Assembly: GCA_020630355.1 (NCBI GenBank)
Contig: JAHDBO010000159.1
Location: 1-5,164 of the forward strand
Length of the DNA stretch: 5,164 nucleotides
DNA from: Saprospiraceae bacterium
GTDB lineage: Bacteria; Bacteroidota; Bacteroidia; Chitinophagales; Saprospiraceae
Reading direction: 5' to 3'
Part shown: piece by piece, positions 1 to 5,164 of the stretch
How the letters are laid out: the number at the start of each line of letters is the position of its first letter
How positions within the stretch are numbered: the stretch's first letter is position 1
The notes under the pieces: generated by a model
Database searches by the model: none
What the model was told of the DNA's origin: nothing
The model's input: only the letters and a program-made list of their open reading frames with translations
Translations under genes and position numbers: made by a program

Positions 1-1676
1 TTTTGGGGACAAGTCAATACACTGTCACAATTCAAGATAATGATCCTGACCCAATGTCTGGTTCTTCTTCTACAGTAATCTGGAGTGAGAATTGGGAATC
101 TGGAGATCAGCCCCCAGCAGGTTGGACACTGAATCCTACCCCAGGAAATAATGTCAATAGGTGGAATAATTTCAACGTTGCTTGCCCTTCTCAGATCACA
201 AACTATACAATGCAGATATTTGATGCAAATGGTGGGGCATGTGGCTATGATAATACTATCACTCAGACTGGTGCTTATGTTTACAGACAAGTCGATGCCA
301 CAGGTCTTGCTAACATTAGCGTCCAATTTGACTGGATATGTCTAGGGGAAGTTGACTGGGATTTTGGTAAACTTGTTTATTCTACGAATACAACAACTCC
401 TTCTTGGGTAGAACTTCCTACCGAGTATTCTGGTCAGAGTACCACTCAAACCGCAACAGTTTCACTTCCTTCATCTCTAGATGGAACCACATTCTTACTA
501 GGTTGGAAATGGCAAAATGATGACAATACAGGTAATGCACCTTCTTTCGGAATTGACAACATTGAGGTTAGAGGAGATTCTCAACCAGAAATCGAATCAT
601 TAACTTCAGCTACTTCCAAATCAGCATATATAGGTGCTAATGCTCAGACCCATTTCTACAGTCCAAATGGGGAGATTTTTGCTAGTATTAAAAATAATTT
701 AGGTACAGATATTGGTTGTGTAACCGTTACCGTTGACCGTCAAGCTGCTAGCCCAAATACTTCTTCAAGTGCTCAAACTGAGGCTTGGGTGAATGGTGAT
801 GATGTTTCTCAAAAAACATTTTTGATTACTGCGCCAGCAGGTACTTATAATTATGATTTGACGCTTTACTATGATAGCGCAGAAATAGACGAAACCATGT
901 TTGACCAATCCGCCACTTCTCCAAAAAGAAATGGACTTTCGGTGGTCAAGTCTGACATCGCCATTCCATCCGTGACGCCTACGAATGCAGCTGTAAACAA
1001 CACAGTAATCATAGGTACGTCAGTCAATAATTATGCCACGGGAAAAGTAGCCTATACGCTAACGGGTCTCACAACATTCTCTGGCTTTGCTTTGACAGAT
1101 GCTTCCATCATCGTTCCAGTAGAATTATTGGATTTTAATGGTAAGATGATAGGTGACAGACAAGTCCAATTGGACTGGAGTACTGCTTCCGAGCTTAACA
1201 ATGCCGGCTTTGATGTGGAACGTTCCCTAGATGGGGAAACCTTCCGTAGGATCGGTTATGTGAAAGGTAACGGTACGGTAACCACTACCAGTAATTATAC
1301 TTTTGATGATTCGGATATCAGAACCAATGTACAATACTACCGATTGAAACAAATCGACTTTGACGGTGCTTATGAGTATTCTAAAATCATTACGGTCTCT
1401 ACTGCCAGAAAAACAGCGAAGTTCTTCGAGGTATCGCCTAACCCAATGGATACTTACATCAATATTAGCTTGATGGATAAAATCAACAGCCGTATGACTG
1501 TTGGTCTATATGACGTGACTGGCAAACTGGTGGCGACTTTATTTGATGGCATTCCTCAAGATGGAATCCTAAAAATAGATTTGGTAAATACAAGACTAAG
1601 CAGTGGCGTTTATTTTGTAAGGGGCTATATCCCTGCTCAAAACAAACAATACTCCATCCGAATGGTTAGATTGTAG
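1..1676 (+). CDS. 3' part of a large secreted multidomain protein with T9SS sorting domain (5' end outside window)
   Basis: The reading frame is open from the left edge, so this is the C-terminal ~557 residues of a longer protein. Numbering from the codon at base 3: residues 1-16 (SQYTVTIQDND) match the last strand of a Calx-beta repeat. About 27-190 look like a jelly-roll adhesin domain (choice-of-anchor J/cleaved-adhesin type), opening with ENWESG..PAGW and closing with FGIDNIEVRG. About 196-370 are beta-rich and not assigned. About 372-467 are an Fn3-like module common before T9SS tails (VELLDFNG, WSTASELNNAGFDVERS, YYRLKQID). About 476-557 form a type A sorting domain (VSPNPMDTYINI, GLYDVTGKLV, LSSGVYFVRG). 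It is therefore probably exported by T9SS and anchored on the surface or released. No catalytic domain is visible; an enzyme or adhesin head may lie upstream. A terminator follows 24 bp after the stop. Secretion is well supported; biological role is unknown. Confidence 0.9.
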   Translation, partial: LGTSQYTVTIQDNDPDPMSGSSSTVIWSENWESGDQPPAGWTLNPTPGNNVNRWNNFNVACPSQITNYTMQIFDANGGACGYDNTITQTGAYVYRQVDATGLANISVQFDWICLGEVDWDFGKLVYSTNTTTPSWVELPTEYSGQSTTQTATVSLPSSLDGTTFLLGWKWQNDDNTGNAPSFGIDNIEVRGDSQPEIESLTSATSKSAYIGANAQTHFYSPNGEIFASIKNNLGTDIGCVTVTVDRQAASPNTSSSAQTEAWVNGDDVSQKTFLITAPAGTYNYDLTLYYDSAEIDETMFDQSATSPKRNGLSVVKSDIAIPSVTPTNAAVNNTVIIGTSVNNYATGKVAYTLTGLTTFSGFALTDASIIVPVELLDFNGKMIGDRQVQLDWSTASELNNAGFDVERSLDGETFRRIGYVKGNGTVTTTSNYTFDDSDIRTNVQYYRLKQIDFDGAYEYSKIITVSTARKTAKFFEVSPNPMDTYINISLMDKINSRMTVGLYDVTGKLVATLFDGIPQDGILKIDLVNTRLSSGVYFVRGYIPAQNKQYSIRMVRL

Positions 1677-1700
1677 ATGTTAGCTTTATAAAAATGATAC

Positions 1701-1732
1701 AAGCACGCCTCATTACTGGGGCGTGCTTTTTT
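1701..1732 (+). terminator. Rho-independent terminator of the T9SS protein gene
   Basis: A perfect 9-bp stem, AAGCACGCC (1701-1709) with GGCGTGCTT (1720-1728), encloses a 10-nt loop and runs into a six-T tract (1727-1732). It begins 24 bases after the stop codon at 1676, as expected for an intrinsic terminator. It should isolate the upstream gene from the NDH-2 transcription unit. Confidence 0.9.
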
Positions 1733-1754
1733 AATATCTAAAAACGTACACTAA

Positions 1755-1912
1755 GTAACGGTCAAAGAATAACTTCCTGATTTGGTCTATGCTCTTTTTA
1801 GTTTACTCTTCGTTATTTTTTTCAGCAATAGCTTGGCTATTCCTTCAAAAAATGCCTTGATTAAACTCAAAATTTCTATTCCTAAATCGGTAACTTATTT
1901 TTTGTCCGTTAC
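1755..1912. repeat. 158-bp near-full-length imperfect palindrome, MITE-like element
   Basis: The left end GTAACGGTCAAA (1755-1766) pairs with TTTGTCCGTTAC (1901-1912) at 11 of 12 positions. Pairing continues inward about a single axis near 1834: the outer 29 bp match at 24 positions (1755-1783 with 1884-1912). Further blocks are AGTTTA (1800-1805) with TAAACT (1862-1867), a T-run with an A-run (1815-1822 with 1847-1852), and AATAGC (1827-1832) with GCTATT (1836-1841) around a TTG loop. By eye about 54 of 78 positions pair with one single-base gap. TAA occurs immediately outside both ends (1752-1754 and 1913-1915), which could be a 3-bp target duplication. No open reading frame lies inside. 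This fits a non-autonomous miniature inverted-repeat element; an old degraded hairpin or a structured untranslated RNA is the alternative. Other genomic copies cannot be checked here. Confidence 0.6.
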
Positions 1913-1936
1913 TAAACAGATAAAACTGTATTTTTG
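1901..1936 (+). promoter_or_regulatory. Bacteroidota-type promoter for the NDH-2/nuclease operon
   Basis: TATTTTTG at 1929-1936 is an exact match to the Bacteroidota -7 consensus TAnnTTTG. The nearest -33-like motif is TTTG at 1901-1904; the 24-bp spacing is slightly longer than the usual range of about 17-23, so the -33 call is less certain than the -7 call. Transcription would start near 1941-1944 and leave a leader of only about 10 nt before the ATG at 1952. The -33 motif lies inside the right end of the palindromic element, while the -7 box lies outside it. Confidence 0.55.
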
Positions 1937-1951
1937 AACAACAGCATTAAT

Positions 1952-3247
1952 ATGGAAATAAACGTTCCTTCTACAAGCAAAAAAAGAGTCGTTATTGTTG
2001 GCTGTGGCTTTGCAGGTTTAGAACTTGCGATGCAGCTTCGCAATACAGACTACCAAGTTGTCCTAATCGACAAGAACAACTATCATCAATTTCAACCCCT
2101 GTTCTATCAGGTGGCCACTGCTGGGCTTGAGCCTAGTTCTATTTCTTTTCCTTTGCGGAAAATGTTTAGAAAGTCCCCCAATACCTTTGTCAGAAGGACA
2201 ACTGTAGAAAAAGTAGATACGGATTCAAAGACCATTATGACTCCTATCGGGAATTTAAACTATGACATTTTAGTAGTGGCGATAGGGGCTGACACGAATT
2301 TTTTTGGAAATGAAAACATTGCTTCCCGTGCCATTCCGATGAAATCCGTTTCTGAAGCACTTTATCTTAGAAACTCCATCCTAGAAGATTTTGAAAAATC
2401 GGTCACTACGCCTGATTTTGAAGAACGGCAGGGATTGATTGACATTGTCGTCGTAGGAGGTGGCCCGACTGGAGTTGAACTCGCTGGTGCACTTGCAGAA
2501 ATGAAAAACTATATCCTCCCAAAGGACTATCCTGAATTGAATTGTGAAGAGATAGATATTTACTTGATGCAAGGAGCAGATTGTTTGCTTAAAGGTATGA
2601 GTCCTGAATCCTCAAAAGCTGCGGAAGCATTTCTAAAAGAAATGGGCGTACAAGTGCGGCTTAATACTCGAGTAGAAGATTATGATGGTAAATTCGTTTT
2701 CATACAAGGAGATGAAAAAATCAGAGCGGACAAAGTGATATGGGCGGCAGGTATCATAGGGAATCAACTCCAAGGAATCGATAAAAAATATACGACTTAC
2801 GGTAATCGAATAGCCGTCAACCGACAGAATCAGGTAAATGGATTGAGGGATGTCTATGCCATCGGTGATATAGCTTATATGGAAGAAGAGGATTTTCCTA
2901 AAGGACACCCACAAGTCGCACAAGTGGCTATTCAGCAAGCTAAAAACCTTGGTAAAAATCTTAAAAGAGACCTAAAGCAAAAAGCAAGAAAGGATTTTAA
3001 GTATAAAGACCTAGGCTCAATGGCAACGATAGGAAGAAACAAGGCCGTTGTCGACCTACCAAAATTCAAATTTAAAGGATTTTTTGCTTGGATTGTCTGG
3101 TTATTTGTTCATTTAAGGGCTTTATTGGGAGTAAAAAACAAACTGTTCGTATTTTTGAACTGGGTCTGGAATTACTTCACGTATGACCAATCGCTCAGAC
3201 TAATTATAAAACCATTTTCCAAAAGGAAAAAAGCAGAAAATGAATAA
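1952..3247 (+). CDS. ndh: Type II NADH:quinone oxidoreductase (NDH-2)
   Basis: This 431-residue flavoprotein should oxidise NADH and pass electrons to membrane quinone (menaquinone is usual in Bacteroidota) without pumping protons. Two Rossmann folds are visible: the FAD site VVIVGCGFAG (residues 13-22, GxGxxG) with acidic D40 ending the second strand, and the NADH site VVVGGGPTGVE (166-176). The FAD-closing motif VYAIGD is at 301-306 and is followed by AQVAIQQAKNLG (323-334), the conserved quinone-proximal segment. The C-terminal part (about 375-420) is rich in W, F and basic residues, as in the amphipathic membrane anchor of NDH-2. Length is close to E. coli Ndh (434). I chose ATG 1952: an in-frame TTG at 1934 exists, but it lies inside the -7 promoter box. 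No Shine-Dalgarno is seen. The stop overlaps the next gene's start by 8 bp, so the two are probably co-expressed. Confidence 0.93.
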   Translation: MEINVPSTSKKRVVIVGCGFAGLELAMQLRNTDYQVVLIDKNNYHQFQPLFYQVATAGLEPSSISFPLRKMFRKSPNTFVRRTTVEKVDTDSKTIMTPIGNLNYDILVVAIGADTNFFGNENIASRAIPMKSVSEALYLRNSILEDFEKSVTTPDFEERQGLIDIVVVGGGPTGVELAGALAEMKNYILPKDYPELNCEEIDIYLMQGADCLLKGMSPESSKAAEAFLKEMGVQVRLNTRVEDYDGKFVFIQGDEKIRADKVIWAAGIIGNQLQGIDKKYTTYGNRIAVNRQNQVNGLRDVYAIGDIAYMEEEDFPKGHPQVAQVAIQQAKNLGKNLKRDLKQKARKDFKYKDLGSMATIGRNKAVVDLPKFKFKGFFAWIVWLFVHLRALLGVKNKLFVFLNWVWNYFTYDQSLRLIIKPFSKRKKAENE

Positions 3248-4244
3248 CACGAAATACTACTACTCGGTACTATTTATATGTATCACATTCTTTTCATATA
3301 GCCTTCAAGCCCAGACACCTCCTAGCAACCTAGAAGGTACCTCTTTACGTGATTGGTTGAGAACTAATCTTTTTATAGGCAAACACAACACCCTCTCCTA
3401 TTCAGATGCTAGAGAGCGTATGTTTGGTTTTATAGATAATGACAATGGGCGGGTTTTTTGTGTTTATTCAGGTTTTGAAAAAGATGTTCCCGCTGGCACT
3501 TTCGTCACCTATCCAGCCCCTGTCAATACAGAACATACCGTCCCTCAATCTTTCTATGATGGTGACTTGCCTATGCGTTCGGATATCCATCATCTTTTCC
3601 CCACCTTTGAGGATTGGAACTCTGAAAGAGGGAGCAATAAATTTGATGAAATCCCCGACAATTCGACCACAAAGTGGATGTACAGAAACAACAGTCAAAG
3701 CAATATCCCTTCTAGTAATATAGATGATTATGCCGAAGCGACTTCTAGTAATTTTGAACCAAAAGAAGACCATAAAGGTGATTTGGCTAGAGCCGTTTTC
3801 TACTTTTATACCGTCTATCCGAGCGTGGGAAATATCACGGATGTTGCCGCTTTAGAAACACTATGCGCCTGGAACAATCAAGACCCGCCAAACGCTAAGG
3901 AAATGGAAAGAAACGCCGCCATTGAAACCTATCAAGGCAACCGAAATCCCTATATAGATTATTTGGATTTGCCCGAAAGAGCATGGGGTTGTGCCAGTGT
4001 TCCGACCAAGACCTATGTTGATTCTGAATTATTAAAAATAAGTCCTAATCCAGCACGAAGCAGCTTATTTATGGAAGGCGATATTGAAGGAGGACAGTAC
4101 CGTATCTTAGACCTTTATGGAAGGGTTCTGCAAAGTGGAACGGTCAGCAACCGTCTCGATGTAGAGCAGTTGGCAAAAGGAATCTACTTTATCAATATCA
4201 AGTTGGAAGACAAGGAATATGTGAGTAGGTTTATAAAAATGTAG
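3240..4244 (+). CDS. Secreted endonuclease I-family nuclease with T9SS sorting domain
   Basis: The product (334 residues) is predicted to be an extracellular, metal-dependent, relatively nonspecific nuclease of the endonuclease I (EndA/Vvn, beta-beta-alpha-metal) family. Residues 1-24 form a signal peptide (hydrophobic core about 9-20, likely cut after LQA). The nuclease domain spans about 30-250 and has the hallmark NTEHTVPQSF (96-105), with E98 as metal ligand and H99 as general base by analogy with Vvn E79/H80. It also has SDIHHLFPT (114-122), EDWNSERGSNKF (124-135, N127 a likely metal ligand), KGDLARAVFYF (179-189) and QGNRNPYIDYL (232-242). Residues about 266-334 are a type A T9SS sorting domain (ISPNPARSSLF, ILDLYGRVL, LAKGIYFINI). 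All expected catalytic residues appear present. Its ATG lies inside the end of the NDH-2 gene, implying translational coupling. The likely role is degradation of environmental or biofilm DNA for phosphate and nucleosides; that role is inferred. Confidence 0.93.
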   Translation: MNNTKYYYSVLFICITFFSYSLQAQTPPSNLEGTSLRDWLRTNLFIGKHNTLSYSDARERMFGFIDNDNGRVFCVYSGFEKDVPAGTFVTYPAPVNTEHTVPQSFYDGDLPMRSDIHHLFPTFEDWNSERGSNKFDEIPDNSTTKWMYRNNSQSNIPSSNIDDYAEATSSNFEPKEDHKGDLARAVFYFYTVYPSVGNITDVAALETLCAWNNQDPPNAKEMERNAAIETYQGNRNPYIDYLDLPERAWGCASVPTKTYVDSELLKISPNPARSSLFMEGDIEGGQYRILDLYGRVLQSGTVSNRLDVEQLAKGIYFINIKLEDKEYVSRFIKM

Positions 4245-4272
4245 CAACTACATCTTCGCAATCAATTCCTTG
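4211..4272. other. Nested inverted repeats across the convergent gene ends
   Basis: ATGTAG (4239-4244), CAA, CTACAT (4248-4253) is a perfect 6-bp hairpin covering both stop codons; it arises because both proteins end in Met-stop with identical codons. A second inverted repeat, CAAGGAAT (4211-4218) with ATTCCTTG (4265-4272), encloses it on a slightly shifted axis. With only 3 bp between the convergent genes and no T-rich terminator visible for either, this could act as a weak bidirectional terminator. There is no T tract on either side, so this is tentative and chance is possible. Confidence 0.25.
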
Positions 4273-5036
4273 AAAATCTTATAGGCTACCATTGCTGTCA
4301 TGTTGTGTATGTCTCTGGTAGGGTTGTATTCTACGATGTCCGCACCGATGATTTCTACATTGATATTCTGAATAATCTTCAATAATTGCCTAGTGCTCAA
4401 ACCACCAGGCTCGTGATGGGACACCCCTGGCGCAAATGCAGGGTCAAGTCCATCCATATCAACAGAAACATACAGTGGCCCCTTCAACCTTTCAAGGAAA
4501 TCAAAATCAAAATCCTTCATTTCTATCACCTCAACTCCGAAGCGCAAAGCTTGTTCTCTTTGGTGGGTATTGAAGGTGCGGATACCTACCTGCGTCAATT
4601 TTTTGACCTTACCAGTTTCTAGGATTCGAGCAAAAGGAGAGGCATGGGAATAAGGATTATTATCAAAATCCTCATATAAATCCGCATGAGCATCTATGTG
4701 TAAGATATGGAGTGAGCCGTAATGTTCTAGATGAGCCGCCACAATGGGATAACTAACAGAATGGTCACCGCCCAATGCCAGTACCTTCTCCCCATTTTGA
4801 AGTAAAGCATCAATATTGGTTTTGATGGTATAAAATGCCTGCTCCGCATTCGTGCCTTCAAACTGTATATCACCACAATCTTTAAAAGCTACCCCCTCAC
4901 TTATGTCCAATCCACTTTCAGAAAAGGTATTGGCAGAGCCATCCGACTCCATCAAGCGAATCCTAGGAGGGGCGAGTGCCGCCCCTTTCAAAAAAGAAGA
5001 ATTAGCATCGAAAGGAACTCCAATGAGCTGAACCAT
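4248..5036 (-). CDS. Arginase/agmatinase-family ureohydrolase
   Basis: This 262-residue cytoplasmic enzyme belongs to the binuclear-manganese ureohydrolase family, which hydrolyses guanidino or formimino groups (agmatine, arginine, formiminoglutamate, guanidinobutyrate). All metal-binding motifs are present: GGDHS (89-93, H92), DAHADLY (115-121; D115, H117, D119) and SVDMDGLDP (191-199; D193, D195). The loop after the last motif reads PGVSHHEPGG (203-212) where agmatinases usually have PGTGTPEPGG, so the substrate cannot be assigned; agmatinase-like is the closest guess. The length is somewhat short for the family (about 290-320), mainly at the N-terminus, which starts directly at the first strand (MVQLIGVPFD). 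I chose ATG 5036 because longer in-frame starts (to 5087) would overlap the upstream thiolase reading frame and add a segment unlike the family. It starts two bases after the thiolase stop, so it is almost certainly co-transcribed with it. Confidence 0.88.
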   Translation of the reverse strand: MVQLIGVPFDANSSFLKGAALAPPRIRLMESDGSANTFSESGLDISEGVAFKDCGDIQFEGTNAEQAFYTIKTNIDALLQNGEKVLALGGDHSVSYPIVAAHLEHYGSLHILHIDAHADLYEDFDNNPYSHASPFARILETGKVKKLTQVGIRTFNTHQREQALRFGVEVIEMKDFDFDFLERLKGPLYVSVDMDGLDPAFAPGVSHHEPGGLSTRQLLKIIQNINVEIIGADIVEYNPTRDIHNMTAMVAYKIFKELIAKM

Positions 5037-5038
5037 TA

Positions 5039-5164
5039 TTAGACTTTTTCTAGTATGATTGCATAACCTTGTCCCACACCGATACACATAGTAGCTAATC
5101 CGTACTGCTTGTCCTGCAATTGCATTTCTAGTGCCAGAGAGTGCGTAATCCTAGTACCAGAAAC
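5039..5164 (-). CDS. C-terminal end of a thiolase (acetyl-CoA acetyltransferase family), partial
   Basis: Reading the minus strand from the right edge gives 41 residues and a TAA stop at 5041-5039. The fragment has VSGTRITHSLALEMQ, then YGLATMCIGVGQGYAIILEKV split around the catalytic motif. This is the characteristic thiolase C-terminus: (A/S)SG.R, a helix, then the active-site cysteine loop CxGxGxG (CIGVGQG) that activates acetyl-CoA. In well-studied thiolases this loop is CIGGGxG, so one glycine is valine here. The enzyme either condenses two acetyl-CoA or cleaves 3-ketoacyl-CoA; the fragment is too short to tell biosynthetic from degradative. The gene extends beyond the window and its stop is 2 bp from the ureohydrolase start, so the two form an operon with the thiolase first. 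Confidence 0.9.
   Translation of the reverse strand, partial: VSGTRITHSLALEMQLQDKQYGLATMCIGVGQGYAIILEKV

Noticed and set aside
3..5. TTG near the left edge as a start codon for the first gene
   Set aside because: The following residues are the last strand of a Calx-beta-like repeat and there is no signal peptide, so the gene starts upstream of the window.
151..345. Second-frame open frame of 64 codons within the first gene
   Set aside because: It overlaps the jelly-roll domain coding sequence and has no supporting signal.
721..735. CCGTTAC in the first gene, similar to the palindrome's right end
   Set aside because: It is a seven-base match inside a coding stretch with no partner repeat nearby; most likely chance.
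1265..1285. Repetitive GGTAACGGTACGGTAAC-like stretch
   Set aside because: It encodes the Gly/Thr-rich loop of the Fn3-like domain, is short and is not a true palindrome or tandem array.
2381..2938. Minus-strand open frames of 63 and 101 codons opposite NDH-2
   Set aside because: They lie wholly antisense to a well-supported enzyme gene, show no recognisable domain and have no start signals.
3439..3773. Alternative-frame plus-strand and antisense frames inside the nuclease gene
   Set aside because: They overlap the conserved catalytic region of the nuclease in other frames and look like by-products of its coding sequence.
4386..4622. Plus-strand open frame of 78 codons opposite the ureohydrolase
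   Set aside because: It is antisense to the conserved metal-binding core and has no recognisable features.
5037..5087. Longer N-terminus for the ureohydrolase starting at 5087
   Set aside because: The extension lies over the thiolase C-terminus in another frame, including its active-site loop, and does not resemble the family N-terminus; ATG 5036 is two bases after the thiolase stop.

Overview
The window looks like a chromosomal segment from a member of the Bacteroidota, probably a marine or soil gliding/Cytophaga-like lineage; the exact lineage is an inference. Four things point there. Two proteins end in a type IX secretion (T9SS) C-terminal sorting domain with the 'SPNP...G.Y' layout. A TAnnTTTG-type -7 promoter element lies in front of the NADH dehydrogenase gene. 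Gene starts have no clear Shine-Dalgarno sequence. The DNA is fairly AT-rich.

Layout from left to right. (1) Bases 1-1676 hold the 3' part of a large secreted, multi-domain T9SS protein: the end of a Calx-beta-like repeat, a jelly-roll adhesin-like domain, a beta-rich middle region, an Fn3-like domain and the sorting domain. A strong intrinsic terminator (1701-1732) closes it. (2) The 275-base gap 1677-1951 holds that terminator and then a near-full-length imperfect palindrome of about 158 bp (1755-1912). Its ends are GTAACGG/CCGTTAC and it is flanked by TAA on both sides, so it resembles a MITE-like non-autonomous element. A Bacteroidota-type promoter follows directly. (3) Bases 1952-3247 encode a type II NADH:quinone oxidoreductase (NDH-2). 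It overlaps by 8 bp the next gene (3240-4244), a secreted endonuclease I-family nuclease with a signal peptide and its own T9SS sorting domain. (4) On the minus strand, converging on the nuclease gene with a 3-bp gap, lies an arginase/agmatinase-family ureohydrolase (5036 to 4248). Two bases upstream of it is the 3' end of a thiolase gene that runs off the right edge.

The plus-strand pair is transcriptionally and probably translationally coupled, although one product works at the inner membrane (re-oxidising NADH and reducing quinone) and the other outside the cell (cutting nucleic acid). The minus-strand pair joins an acyl-CoA thiolase with a metal-dependent amidinohydrolase and suggests a catabolic operon extending beyond the window. 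I found no RNA genes, no CRISPR array and no transposase. The most unusual item is the palindromic element between the terminator and the NDH-2 promoter.
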